DNA of 64,000 nt from Dysidea avara (GCF_963678975.1 NC_089272.1:59656574-59720573); one strand, 5' to 3'; positions 1 through 13,284 are shown, counted from the stretch's first letter. The notes: generated from the sequence alone by a model not told the origin. Numbers and translations: made by a program.

Positions 1-239
1 AACGCATTTACCGCCGGAAGCGTCGTTGAAGAAAGTGCTATGGGAGTCGTGAGTGTCGCCAACTTTCTCGTCCTTTAGTTGGCCATCAGGTTTAATCCCA
101 TGTTCCAGACAATACAACTCCCAGCAACCATTGCCTATCTGAACACCGGCCTGGCCAACGTGAACTGATATACACTCGCGCTGCAAGTAGAGAGAAACTG
201 AGTATTATGAATAACGTGTGTAATTCTACTTACCACCAT
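1..239 (-). CDS. Alpha-tubulin gene A, 5' part only (runs off the left edge)
   Basis: This is the N-terminal part of an alpha-tubulin, the GTP-binding subunit of microtubules. The start codon (237-239) is the whole coding part of exon 1, as in many metazoan alpha-tubulins. It is followed by ATG-GTG-GTAAG, so the donor may lie directly after ATG or three bases later. Exon 2 starts at 180 after a CAG acceptor with codons for [16 protein letters not shown] and stays open to base 1. The region that normally carries Lys40 reads LKDEKV instead of MPSDKT. The segment is almost identical to gene F exon 2 at 22587-22806, so A and F are duplicates. F is broken in exon 4; whether A is intact cannot be seen here. 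Gene B lies immediately upstream, its stop only 295 bp away. Confidence 0.9.
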
Positions 240-290
240 TTCGCTACAAAGAGCTCGTTGGAAAGTGATGAATAACCAGAAGGCTTCATC

Positions 291-297
291 TTATAAA
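291..297 (-). promoter_or_regulatory. TATA-like box of tubulin gene A
   Basis: The minus strand reads TTTATAA about 52 bp upstream of the gene A start codon. The spacing fits a TATA box with a short 5' UTR. The same motif lies upstream of gene F in the duplicated copy. This is inferred from position and sequence only. Confidence 0.4.
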
Positions 298-482
298 CGC
301 TAGAAGCCAAGCGATGTCTACCACGCAATTTGATATCAAACCTCAGGTAGCACACCATATCCTTTTGTAGCAACAGGAACGGTGCAAAGAATGATGCACA
401 AACTCGAGCTCGCACTGATTTGATATCGATTGTGGTATTTGATTCCTGATTAAACAAAACAAGGAATATACACATGAACATG

Positions 483-488
483 TTTATT
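483..488 (-). terminator. Poly(A) signal of tubulin gene B
   Basis: AATAAA on the minus strand lies 46 bp downstream of the gene B stop codon. The identical signal follows gene G at 23092-23097. Confidence 0.7.
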
Positions 489-533
489 AAATGCTATCCC
501 ACTAGGGACCAGTGTTCAGTTTAAAAATGTGAG

Positions 534-2423
<1,890 letters not shown>

Positions 2424-2509
2424 CTAAGTGATATTGACAATGAAACACGAATAGAAGAATAACGACAGTCTGTAACGCGTCTCAATTGAACTGTCACCTT
2501 ACCACGAGG

Positions 2510-2517
2510 TTTATATA
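2510..2517 (-). promoter_or_regulatory. TATA box of tubulin gene B
   Basis: The minus strand reads TATATAAA about 100 bp upstream of the gene B ATG. It is conserved exactly at 25271-25278 upstream of gene G. It predicts a transcription start near 2480 and a 5' UTR of about 70 nt. Confidence 0.65.
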
Positions 2518-2657
2518 GGGCCTAGTTTATATGTGGTTGTCATGGCATCGTGGTATACTCGATTTTGATTGGCTAGAATTGAAATCATTGTTGATATAGG
2601 GGAATTTGTGACTTGCGCATACTCGAAGTATACGGAACACATAAAACCGACCAACAT

Positions 2658-2700
2658 GGGGTGACTGGACAAAACATGAGGTGACTGGACAAAACATGAA
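2658..2700. repeat. 20-bp direct repeat upstream of tubulin B, 2 copies
   Basis: The unit GGTGACTGGACAAAACATGA is repeated about 140-180 bp upstream of the TATA box. Gene G has three units at the corresponding place (25420-25480). Its position makes it a candidate upstream promoter element; the function is unknown. Confidence 0.7.
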
Positions 2701-3138
2701 AAATCAGTCCTATGAGGCACTATCATGGATTAAGGAAGATTTAGAATTCGTTGCTAATGTTTTTAAAAGCTTTTTAGCGGGATATTTTTCGTGATGAGGG
2801 TGGCTTTGCTCATGCCCATGCCTGATACAGACATTGGCCCTAAAGAGGGTCTGGTGAAACTGTGTACAAAAAAAAAAAAGCTCTGGAATGTTTAGCGAAC
2901 CCAACAGAATTGGTGAGTTTGTATGCCCATTTTCGCTATGATTTTAAGCGGTAAACTCACCGGATGTAATTACCGTGAGTTGCGAGTCGTTTGAAATAGA
3001 TGCATTACATAATCAATTTGAAATGGAGTAATCTGATTGGAGCCGCCAACATTCCGGCAGCGCTAAACGTTTAGTATTGCTGATCAATCGAAATCCATTA
3101 TTAAGGGGGCAAGCAACTATGTCCTATGGCTTCCGTGA
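2700..3138. mobile_element. Truncated end of a foldback-type element
   Basis: Bases 2700-2880 match one terminal inverted repeat of the element at 25480-27185, containing GAGGGTGGCTTTGCTC and the AGAGGGTCTGGT block. The opposite end is missing because the segmental duplication stops at 3138. No coding sequence is recognisable. Confidence 0.5.
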
Positions 3139-3202
3139 GACGGCGGCAATAATTATAATATCATTAGTAACACAAACAAATTTTTAAAAACGACTATTGT
3201 AC

Positions 3203-3790
3203 CTATGAGTCAGTTAAATGTCCAGCCTTCTTTAAATTAGCCTCTACTTTATTGCTGCCTGTCGATCTACGAGTCTGTACCTTCCAGAGCTGACAACGAC
3301 GCCTGGACTTACCACTGTGTCCAAGCCAAGGTGCAGCAGTCTCCAGGTTGGTACTACACTTAGATACTCTCTGAATGGAGACATCTAGCACTTCACTGCC
3401 GGGGTCATTAATCTGTTGTATAAATACATTAGTAGGTGTTACCTCCTTAACTCTGTATGGCCCTTTGTAAGGGTGGTCCAGCTTAAACCTTGGTTCTACC
3501 TTCAGCATCACAATATCACCTTCCTCAATTCTTTTCTCCTTTGCTGTTTTGTCGTACCGGTACTTCTGTCCTTTCTGAGCTTGCCTTATTGTTTTCTGTG
3601 CCAACTGTCTGGCCTGCTTCATCTCCCCGAACTACTCCTTACCATAATCCGTCTCTATAACAGGGGAATGAGGTGAGGGAAGATAAAAATCTAAACTAGA
3701 AGGCACTCTTGCATCCTGGCCATATAATAAGGCGAATGGTGTTTCTCCACTTGAGGCCTGTGGGGCAGTCCAATAAGCAAAAAGTACCGG
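3203..3790 (-). mobile_element. Ty3/gypsy retrotransposon pol remnant (integrase C-terminal region)
   Basis: Read on the minus strand from 3790, the translation shows an [20 protein letters not shown] stretch typical of the end of the gypsy integrase core. It continues through a post-core region with MKQARQLAQKTIRQAQKGQK, EGDIVMLKVEP and a PYKGPYRVKEV segment. One in-frame TAG interrupts it near 3632, and the open frame ends at 3203. No LTRs, reverse transcriptase or protease were seen, so this is a small dead fragment. Its 5' side joins an alpha-tubulin pseudogene at about 3790. Confidence 0.8.
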
Positions 3791-4124
3791 ACGGCTGGGT
3801 ATATGGTAAACTCCAACATTGGCTTCTTTCTGTAGTCACTCTCCATCAACAGGGAGGTAAAACCAGACCCAGTACCTCCATCTAAGGAGTGGAAAATGAG
3901 AAAACCTTGTAATCCAGTACACTGGTCAGCCTGGACAATACACCATCACAGATATACAATATACATTTGTCTTACCAGTTTATGAATTCTGCTCATCACC
4001 AGGTCAATTAGTGTCTTCCCAACAGTGTAGTAACCACGAGCATAATTGTTAGCAGCATCTTCTTTACCAGTGATGAGTTGTTCAGGATGGAACAACTGAT
4101 GGTAGGTGCCAGTCCTCACCTCAT
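3790..4124 (-). pseudogene. Alpha-tubulin fragment (exon 3 and start of exon 4)
   Basis: Exon 3 (3976-4124, 149 bp) is complete with good splice sites. It encodes an intact segment containing [20 protein letters not shown]. Exon 4 begins at 3930 with [10 protein letters not shown]. It then degrades: the GTP-loop segment reads [10 protein letters not shown] instead of [10 protein letters not shown], four residues (RLSV) after LLME are lost, and homology ends near 3790 at a gypsy pol fragment. Exons 1, 2 and most of exon 4 are absent. It is a dead member of the tandem tubulin cluster, in the same orientation as its relatives. Confidence 0.9.
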
Positions 4125-5104
4125 CTGTGAAATAAGAATAATTACTAAAGTTGTATAAACACGCACATTAATGTAACCATATATAGTAGACAAAAGTTTA
4201 GCATGTTAAACAATATTATTTGTTCTGTTAAAAGTGCATTGAAGGAAATGTGAGATATGAGCGTTTATTTACATCATGTCGGAAAGATTGTTTTCCTCTC
4301 TGATTTTGACTTTGTCTGTGGTGAATACAAGGGATACAGTACCCTTCTATGAATTCTCCTGTTTATGGAGAATACGATGGTACAAGATTCAACTCTCTAT
4401 ATTATTGTAGTTGTAAGCTACAACTGATTTATTAGGAGCCTACAATTTATTTCCCCAATCGTTGCTATACAAATCGATTGTTGCTATTACTGTATTTTGT
4501 AACGCTGAAATTCTAAACTTTCTTTAGCATATGTACGGCTGGAACAAATGTACAAATACATGCTTCTTTTGAAAATGTTACCAAAGCTTCGACGCTTCAA
4601 ATGTCATGTCAATAATTAATGAACACAATTAATGGTTATTGGGTGTACACTGCAAACACTTTGTTATAGCTCCAGTATGACCATTGTTTAAACTATAACA
4701 AAATATATAAATTCCAGTTTCCACAAGGAGTGACAATACTTGTACAACTGGTTTAACATGTTAGTACAAGGCCAGAGGAGACGGTCCGGTTGGTCAGGCC
4801 TGAGCCGGACCAATAATCAGGAGTTGGAACCAACTAGCTGACCAGCTCGAACTACATTACTCTCATGCAATCTTTGGACGATCACATCTACATGTAGCTA
4901 CGTACATTTTACAGATGTTATTGAAAATGCATGACACGAGTAGTTACCTAGTTTCTCAGCCTAACTAAAGCACAGAACTACATGTATAGTACCTCCAATT
5001 ACCTTACAGTACAGCATAGCATTTGTATCGTTTCGTAGAGAAATGATTGTGGGTTCTACGTACAGTATCACGTGTGCTGACAGTTGGCATTTATCATGTG
5101 TAAG
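4125..5104. other. Non-coding stretch, nothing recognised
   Basis: AT-rich DNA with no credible gene, splice-linked exon or strong repeat. The expected exons 1-2 of the adjacent tubulin fragment were looked for upstream and not found. Confidence 0.5.
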
Positions 5105-5383
5105 CAGGGGTTAATCTAGGGGGGGCACAGGCCCCCTCTGGGTTAGCTATTGCCCCCCTAGGTTTATACCTAAAGCCTTGAGAAATGGAAAGGTTTAATT
5201 GATCCCAAAGTTGTATAATCCAATGGTCAATATTCAATGGCATCACAGTAAAATTTCACCAAAATTGAGTATATTTACACCTAAATTTTCAAAATTTTCC
5301 TGGGGGAGCATGCCCCCAGACCCACCTAGAATCCAAAGCGACTTACTTGGCCCCTCTAGGTTTATATTCTGGGTTGAGCCCTG
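5105..5383. mobile_element. MITE, 279 bp, with 5-bp target-site duplication
   Basis: The element begins CAGGGGTTAATCTAGG and ends with CCTCTAGG...TTGAGCCCTG, giving imperfect terminal inverted repeats of CAGGG...CCCTG type. It is flanked by GTAAG on both sides (5100-5104 and 5384-5388). The inner GGGGGAGCATGCCCCCAGAC block recurs in related form at 5965-5990 and 8815-8850, so this is a multi-copy family. It has no coding capacity. The superfamily is uncertain. Confidence 0.65.
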
Positions 5384-6259
5384 GTAAGGCAGGTGCCTTC
5401 TTTGATTCTAAACCAGCACACTTATATCACAATTCAATCTTCATAAAATAATCATTAGCATTCCTTGGCTTGTCTCTCTTGGCTTCTTTTACTGGGCGAA
5501 GGGCTGGCAGTGACAAACCAGATGATTCATTCCGCGGCAAGAAGCTGTACACTCATACATTACACGGTGGCCATCTGGATGAGATGTTGAATAGAAATCA
5601 CTCCTCTTCAACTACCCACTCGTCCTGTCGAGATACTGAGCAAACTCTCAGTCTCACCCACATCGCGCCATTTTTGAATACTGATTGGTCTCATGACTGT
5701 CCACCAGTATATTTACGTGATGATCCGTTCACTTCATACAAACCAGTATAGCAGTATACTGTATTTTTGTAGCTGTGCAGCTTTTTATTGTAGCTGTGTG
5801 AATCCACTGTATAGTCCTAGCTAAAGGGGGCCATGCTGTATGGGTTCCCTGTGAAATTTGGGGGGAAAGTTGCAAGTTGCTAGCTAGTTTTACTTTAAAA
5901 TTTAGCATCAATTTTAAATTTTAAGGTATTTTCAAGCCTTTAAATTGTAAAAATTCTGCAGCTCCTGGGGGTTGCACCCCCAGACCCCCTTGAACTTCTA
6001 ATTGCTACAGTTCTCCTTACCATAAACTTCCAAAACTTTCCAGCTAAATAACTCCAAATTTTCCTATAACACTCCCTTAGCAACCCATACATTTTTTGCA
6101 TAACTTTTGATGGGCTATCGATTGGTGTAGTTTTAAAAAAAACCACCCGTTGCCACGTTATTCTATTTAATGCACACCTCACACTATTATTGTTGAATGA
6201 TAGAAACGTGTCTAAGTTCGCTCTACAGGTGATTGTTGTTTATTTGATGATTGTTATTG
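5384..6259. other. Non-coding flank with MITE-like fragment; no assigned gene
   Basis: A 93-codon open frame at 5470-5751 has no recognisable motif or splice context and is not called a gene. Bases 5960-5995 carry a GGGGGTTGCACCCCCAGACC palindrome like that in the 5105-5383 MITE family. This stretch probably includes the 5' part of the transposon whose transposase follows, but no terminal inverted repeat could be paired. Confidence 0.4.
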
Positions 6260-8211
6260 ATGCCACCTAAGTCAAAAAGAAGTTTACAGCTGGGAGTAGC
6301 CAGAGCACACCGCCAGAAGAAATGTAAAACACAAGAATGCTCCTCCAAATCGAATGAAGGTATTTCTGAAGATAAAACAAGTTCTATTATTGAGGAACAT
6401 ATAACAGACCCTGCTCTTGAATTTTCTAGTACTTTAAACTCTAGTGACATGTCAGAAAATGAGACCACAGAAGTCAGTACTGTTTCAACTGAAAGCGTTG
6501 TGCCTGCAACTGGAGATCATAGTGAAACAGCTGAAGAGATTGTACCCACTTTCAGTGATTATGATTCCCAAGATGACGAAGACTACACTTCACCAGCTGA
6601 AACTGCAACAGCTAGAGGATGAATTAATCCATGGCCATGCAAAAGACTGGGTAAATTCACTTGACAGAGACGATCTAATGTCACTGTCTCTGTTGCTGCA
6701 CTATCTAATAGTAAACATTTTAGGCCTTCAGCTAACGTTTGCTGCTAAAGTGATAGGTGATTTAGTTGGAAAAAGTGAACGAACTGTTCGTGAATGGAGG
6801 GGAACCTTTTTATGCAATGATGGATCATTTCCAGGTTCACTGCAAGGAAAGTACCAGCAGACTGGAGTCTTGGGACAAAATGAGGAGTTAAACAAGCATG
6901 TGAGAAAGTATGTCAGGGGAAAACGCTAATGTAAAAGGTAAACCCAACATGACCATTGCTTCATTTTGCCAGTGGGTAAATAACGAACTTTTACCCAATA
7001 GTGTGCTCGAGCCTGGATTTCCTCGCAAAATAAGTGTTGATACTGCAAGAAGATGGCTGCACCATCTTGATTTTAAAGTGTTAGATAGAAAGAAAGGTGT
7101 TTATATTGACAGCCACGAGAGAGAGGACGTAGTTGCTTGTCGTAAAAAGTTCATTCAGAAAATGGTATCAATTGGAATTATAAACAAAGATAATGCCCCC
7201 ACACCTCAAGCTGCCCAGTGCCTACCAGAAGATTTAAGATGTCCACCTGAAGAGCAATTACAGAAAACTATTGTGTTATTCCATGATGAATCCATATTTT
7301 CAGCTAATGAAGACCAAGGGACACAATGGGGTGAAAAGGATAATTTTGCAATTAAGCCTAAAAGCAAAGGTTCCGGTATAATGGTATCAGACTTTATTGA
7401 TGAGTTTAATGGTTACCTTCATCTTAGTGACACAGAATTTTCTCTGGCTGAACACACATATGGGAACAACATTAAAAAAGAAGCTCGTCAATTTTTGGAA
7501 TATGGAGAGAGTTGAGAAGGTTATTGGACCTCAGACAAATTCCTCACTCAAATGGAACATGCAATAAAAATAGCTGATATTAAGTATCCGAAAGATGTAG
7601 GATATCGTGTGGTATGGGTATTTGACAACAGCAGTTGTCACAATGCCTACGCCGATGATGCATTAAATGCGAACAATATGAATGCCAAGCCTGGGGGAAA
7701 GCAGCCATGCTTACGTGACACAGAATGGGATGAGAGACCCCAGTGAATGGTCTTTAATATTGGTATTCCAAAGGGCCTTATTCAAGTACTAACTGAAAGA
7801 GGCAAATACAAAAAATCAATGAAACTTGAAAACATGAGGAAAGAAATCTCGACTCATCCTGACTTCATGAATGAAATGACCAAACTAGAACATTTTCTAC
7901 ATGATCGTGGACACATTTGCATCATGTTACCAAAGTTTCATTGCGAGCTTAACCCCATAGAAAGATGTTGGGGTCAAGCAAAGCGATATACACGAAGCTT
8001 TACAAATTACACTTTACCACGATTACGTACTAATGTTCCCAATGGACTTGATTCGGTGATGCTCGAGAATATCAAAAACTATTTCCGCAAGGTAAAGCAG
8101 TACATGTTTGCATACCTAGAAGGCTACACAGCAGGTCCAGACTTAGAAAAGAAAGTAAAAGTATACAAGGAAGTATATAAGTCACACCGAAAGATAGGTG
8201 TAAACAGCTGA
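6260..8211 (+). pseudogene. Decayed DDE transposase (DDE_3-like)
   Basis: The reading frame starts at ATG 6260 (MPPKSKRSLQLG) with an acidic Ser-rich N-terminal region and shifts frame near 6600 and near 6920. It is then interrupted by in-frame TGA codons at 7513-7515 and 7744-7746 before its end at 8211. A helix-turn-helix-like stretch (VGKSERTVREWRG) precedes the catalytic region. The catalytic signature fits a DDE nuclease: HDESIFSANEDQG (first Asp), VWVFDNSSCHNAYADDALN (second Asp) and LPKFHCELNPIERCWGQAK (Glu). I recognise this arrangement from transposase-like proteins common in fungi and invertebrates, related in fold to Tc1/mariner-IS630. Two frameshifts and two stops mean it is inactive. 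Flanking inverted repeats were not identified. Confidence 0.8.
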
Positions 8212-9384
8212 CAAAATCCATTTTTCCATGCATACATTATATCCCAAAGTAAACAATCTATCCTAAAACCCTTCTGTAATTTTATTCCATGATAATTGTA
8301 TGTACTGTACAGTAAAAACTACTATGATAGCTATAAATATGTGTGGGTACATACATTTTTGGTAATAACCATATAATTGTTTATGGAAATTGAACTAAAG
8401 CAGCAATGAACAAAATGCTGTGTAGAAAGTTTTCATTACACATGATAATCACATAAAAGGTGCAAAAGGTATGGCATCAGTCACTATCAATAGGTACATA
8501 CATTTTAAAGAAACATGGCAGTGAAATGAAGTTATCTACCACATTCTCATTAAAATCACTGAATTGCTTGTCACTGTTAGTGCACTGTAGAGCATAGATT
8601 GAGTAATGTTACCTGAAAAGTTCATTACAATTGCACTATGTATCACTGAGTTATGAATTTTAAAAATCGTGATACCATTTTGGAAGTTTATGGTAAGGAG
8701 AACTATAGCTATAACTAAATTAACAAGTTTCATGCTGTGTCCCCTGACTATAATGTTGAAATTGCTACTATATACATGCCAATGAGAGAGGAGCTGTTGC
8801 ACAGTGTGCGAAGAGCATTCTAGGGGGGTCTGGGGGCATGTCCTCACAGGAAATTTTTGAAAATTAGACACTCAGATATGCAATTTTAGTGATATTTCAC
8901 TGCTAGCTAGCTAGCTATATAAATATGCTCAAGCCTATCTGGCCTGACCAACTCAATTTTCCTTCCTCCAGACCTGTAGTATCCATGGTAGCAAAGCTTG
9001 GTGGGGTAAAGTAGCATCCGAATGTTACGAAACTATACTTGTCTCAGCTCTAACTGAAACTTTAACAGAGCATTCCCTTAGCTATGCAGATAATAGAAAA
9101 ATACGAATTCAAAAATGCGCAATTACAATACGCGGTGTTTTCACAGATCTTGATGCATATATTTACTAGTTGGTATATACATATTTACAATTTGTCAAAT
9201 TCACCAAACCTTATCATTTATTTCGCATGTAAAGTATAACAGGAAATCAAATATCAAAAATTCATTGAAATGTAGCAGCAGATATAGTGAACAAATGAAA
9301 ACATATTCATGTTGTTAAATTTCATTAAGCCCTTCTATAAAAACCTCTCTTAGTTAGTGGCCACTTTGTTATCATAGTATATTA
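8212..9384. other. Non-coding stretch with one MITE fragment
   Basis: No gene is supported. Bases 8815-8880 are a minus-strand fragment of the MITE family seen at 5105-5383 (CTAGGGGGGTCTGGGGGCAT and the adjoining AAATTTTTGAAAATT). Confidence 0.45.
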
Positions 9385-9600
9385 GCAGCTACCCCTTTAA
9401 TAAGACCACCTCATTATAGTGACTGTGTTACAAGTAAGTGCCAAACATAGCTAATGTATACTTCATGACCTCATTAATAAGACCACCTCATTATAGTGAC
9501 CATGTCAAGTAGGTCCCAAACATAGCTAATGTGTACTTCATGACCTCATTAACTTCATTATAGTGACCAAGTTAAGAGTAAGTGCTAAGCATACCATATA
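9385..9600 (+). repeat. 75-bp-period tandem repeat, locus 1
   Basis: About three units containing GACCTCATTA, ATAAGACCACCTCATTATAG and TGACCATGTCAAGTAGGTCC. Adjacent copies of GACCTCATTA lie at 9467 and 9542, giving a 75-bp period. The same unit recurs at 13285-13640 (same strand) and 57655-57865 (opposite strand). Confidence 0.8.
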
Positions 9601-10253
9601 ACAGGTTGTTTTTGAAGGAAATATATTATATTTTCGAAATATTCGAATTGCAAAGGTTCTATGAAAATTTTAAATCTTGAAAAAATGATAAATTTCAATC
9701 TGCTAAGTTTGGAACTCGTTCAGTACTCAGTCTCTACTACGTGTGATCCTGTGCTACAGAAGCGTGCAACTGCTGAACCAGGAGCGTACGCAGGAATTTT
9801 GAAAAGGGGTTTCCACTTCAGCTAAGTGACTGTTATATTAGAGTAGTTTATATTGCCTGACTGCTTTATTAGAGTATCTCGATCTTTTCACCAAAATCAT
9901 AAGCTATAAGTGTTGCTATCTTGTGAGTATTTATAACTAAGATAAAAGTTTACAATGCGTCTTGTTCCAAGGTAGATTCCAGATTCTGGAAACCTGAGGT
10001 TTCAATTTCTTAATGTTTCAAGTGGTGTGTAAAATCCAAAGGGGTTTCCTGAAACCCCTGGAAACCCCCCTTGGTACGCCCCTGTGAACTACAATTGCAT
10101 TGGCATTAGGCCTGAGCGATAGTAAAAATTTTGCTATCACGATAGTTGCAATGAAACTATCCCGATAGTGAATACTATCCCGATAGTCATAGACAACTTT
10201 TGAAGATCTAATAATCACCATGCCAGCCATTTCAGTCATTAAGTCAGTCACTA

Positions 10254-10373
10254 TGTCAAGTCAATAAGTCTAAGTCCTTGCAATTAGGTTAGGTAATCCT
10301 AAGGCTACAGCACATGTTGCTGTCAGACCTTCAGTGCTGGTCACTGTAAAGTGTTAGTAATAGTAATAAATAT
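10254..10373 (+). repeat. SINE 3' fragment nested in the hAT element
   Basis: Contains TAGGTTAGGTAATCCTAAGG, a variant of ACATGTTGCTGTCAGACC, then TTCAGTGCTGGTCACTGTAA and a TAGTAATAAATATTAAA tail. The same blocks occur in the same order in the minus-strand copy at 46.66-46.79 kb and in the tubulin introns. Confidence 0.65.
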
Positions 10374-10875
10374 TAAATGATCAGAAAATACAGTGAAACC
10401 TGTCACCAACAGTTACTCTTCGGACCTTTGGGTGAATTATTGTTGGTAAGTGGCTTCCTTAATTACACTGTACAAATAAGTGTGAAATATTATGTAAGGC
10501 TAAATAAATAGTTCAATGGTATAAATGTATGGATTGGTGATTTTACCATGGTACAGAATGAAAGGTGTCTGTCATAAGTACATGAACAATTTCACCACAA
10601 TTATAATTATTATGCCATTGTATAGCCTATCACTGTTATTTCTTAACAGATACAGTATGCAGTAATATTAAGAGAGGATAGGAGATTTTGGAGCCTGAGA
10701 GGTCAATCATTCTCAAAAATGTATATACATAGCAACGACTACATCATGTTGTTTTAAACTGTATTTTTTAAAAAAATCATTTAATGATTCAACCAAATAG
10801 TACAAATGGTACAATAGAAGTAGCAATAGGTGTATTAGACAATACAAATAGTGATAATTCTGTTAGTTCAATTAG

Positions 10876-12808
10876 TTATTGTAGATTTTCAGCCAGAAAC
10901 ACTAACATTCTAATATTTTCTGGAAGTAAACAAGCACGTTTCTGATTGGCAATGTGACCAGCTGCACTAAATACCCTTTCACTTGGCACAGATGTAGCAG
11001 GTATGCACAACTATCTTCGTGCTATTTTAGATAAAAGTGGATAGCGAAAAGCATTCCTCTTCCACCACTGTAATGGAGAGTCATCAGTTGTTTCTTCTTT
11101 CAAATATGCTTTCATTTCTAAACTGGCTTGAAGACGAGGAGGGTCACTGTTATCATCAAGGACTTCATTTCCACCTGTAGTTGTTGGTATAAATACATCA
11201 CTTAGTATCTCAAGAAGTACATGTTCTCCACGAGGTCGCTTAGGTTTAGGAGTGGTGCATGTGTCGTGACTGTCAGTGTCATCATTAGTTCTTTGTGAAA
11301 CAGGAGTTAAACGTACAATCTCTTCAACAATGGCAGTAGCTATGTCATCCTTTTCTTCAGGCTTTAGAAATGGCAAAGACTTGAATCTAGCATCTAAAAA
11401 GGCAGCTTTATTTAAAACCACACGTTGAGTGCCATGATATTGACCACTGAGATCACGGTACATTGCTTCTTTCATTGATACGACTACTCTGTCATCGTCT
11501 GAAGAAACTTTCAGGTAAACATTCAGAATTTTGTACAAAAGTGGTGTAAGTGTGGAAACAGTCACCCATTTCTCAGCACCAAGGGCTTCTGTTATGTCGA
11601 CAAATGGTTTCATGACTTTAACTAAATGCTCTAAAGTTTTAAATTCACCATCAGTGGGCATCAACTCACCTTTCTTCAACTCCATTAATGTAGCACGGAT
11701 TGGTTGTTGTTGATTAAGAACTCTTCCGGCCATATAATAAGAAGAGTTCCATCTCGTTGCAACTTCCTGAATAGGCACAATGGCTTATGCTTCAGATCTA
11801 CTTGCTTCTTCCTCAAGAGACTTGTTGATTTGGCTGAACGATTGAAATGGCTTACCAGATTTCGACAGGCGTGCCAGGGCTTTGGATACAGCCGGAACAT
11901 TAACTACTTTAAGCACTGCCAACTGCAGTGTATGAGCAAAGCACCTAATATTAATCCAATCCAGTTGGTCTAGTGCATTCACAATGTTTGATCCATTGTC
12001 AGTTGTTGCTACCAAACATTCCTCAGATAGACCCCAGCTTTCAAGAATGTCCCTCAGTTCTGCTGCAATTTGCATTCCAGTGTGTTCCTCTTGAAACTCT
12101 TTTGTATCAAGCATATGGCAGCACAACTCAAAATCATTGTTTAAGTAATGCACTGTTAAGGCAGTGTATGAATGCTTGGCTCGTGAAGTCTACATATCTG
12201 TGGTAATAGAAAAGGATCCAGCATTCTGAAGATTTACTTTGACTTTCTCTCTTCCTGCTTCATACAGCTTTGGAAAGTAAGTATTAGCAATTGTTTTTCT
12301 GTCCGGTGGTGAATAACGTGGCTCTATGACTTTCAGCATATGACAAAATCCTTCATCATTCACGGTATCGTATGGTTGCATGTCACAAGCAAGAAAGTAG
12401 CATATTGCATCAGTTACCTTTTTGTAACAGGTGGAAGACTTCGGCAGTGGAAGTGTTGCTTGAATCGTCGCTAGTAGCGTAAGTTGTCTGCTATCTGCGC
12501 TGTTACTAGCAGCCTTTGAATTAACTGATGATAGCCTTCCTTTAGGACTGTTGTCTGGGTTAGAAACTTTGTTAAACTCGGTGGGGTGTTTAGTCCGTAA
12601 ATGGAAAAGTAGATTAGTCATGTTTCCACAATATTTCATTGATTGTAAACACTGCTTACAAAAAAACAACGTTACTCTTCTGCTTATCTCTCTCTATGAA
12701 TTCTCCATTTCTTGCCTGGAATCCAAAATATCGCCACACCTTTCCTTTCGCTCCAGGTAGTGGCAATAACTCATTGTCACGATCGACTACTAACTCGCAA
12801 TCCGCCAT
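10876..12808 (-). pseudogene. hAT transposase (BED zinc finger type), broken
   Basis: The frame starts at ATG 12808 (MADCELVVDRDNE) and ends in TAA at 10876. An N-terminal BED finger is visible: VWRYFGF, then CKQC and HLRTKHP. The RNase H-like core follows (TTDNGSNIVNALDQ, RCFAHTLQLAVL, TRWNSSYYM). The C-terminal dimerisation region has WWKRNAFRYPLLSKIARR and VPSERVFSAAGHIA. Lesions are one extra T in a T7 run inside the BED finger near 12662, TAG in place of a likely Trp (DM*TSRAKHSY), TAA near 11785, and TAG before LCIPATSVPSERVFS. The mix of TAG, TAA and frameshift indicates ordinary decay. The gene is centred between the hAT inverted repeats. Confidence 0.9.
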
Positions 12809-12929
12809 GTTGTTACAACATGCAATAATCACGTGAGTATCGCGATAGCTACACCATCAACTATCGAGGGTTCACTAACTATCGTGATATATCGCACCAT
12901 CGATACTATCGCTCAGGCCTGATTGGCAT

Positions 12930-13284
12930 GTCATGGCTTTGCATTGTTATTTCAAGCCAATTGCTAGTAAGGCAACTGGACCCTAAAGCTACCCTAGACA
13001 CCACTTGGCTCAAGATTTCGCTCTACATGTGGACATGTGCAACGATTCGTACTCTCATAGTTTCAATCTTGTCTACAAAACAAAATTTTCCCTAGCATAA
13101 TGGTCCATATTTCGTTGTAGACATGACCCGCTATCATTTTGTATTGTTACACATGGCCACCATCTTGATAATAAAATCTATTGTGCACTACCAAAATTAT
13201 TTTCGTTGGCGCTATGCCCGACATTCGAGTATTTCAAAATAAAACTTACACAACTGCTTTTCAAGCTTTTCCCTTACATTATAT
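12930..13284. other. Non-coding stretch
   Basis: No open frame with recognisable content and no clear repeat. It separates the hAT element from the next 75-bp repeat array. Confidence 0.4.

Larger units (their letters stand above)
10107..12921. mobile_element. Complete hAT transposon, 2815 bp, inactive
   Basis: The ends are TAGGCCTGAGCGATAGT (left) and the complement of CAGGCCTGAGCGATAGT (right), a 16-17 bp terminal inverted repeat. The 8-bp sequence ATTGGCAT flanks both ends (10099-10106 and 12922-12929), the target-site length expected of hAT elements. Both subterminal regions contain repeated ATCCCGATAGT- or TATCGCGATAG-like motifs, probable transposase-binding sites. The transposase inside is broken. 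A SINE fragment has inserted near 10254-10373. Confidence 0.92.

Noticed and set aside
3203-3790. Part of a complete LTR retrotransposon
   Set aside because: No LTR pair, primer-binding site, reverse transcriptase or protease was found nearby; only the end of pol is present.
5470-5751. 93-codon plus-strand open frame
   Set aside because: No recognisable motif, no homologous copy in the window and repeat-rich surroundings; insufficient to call a gene.
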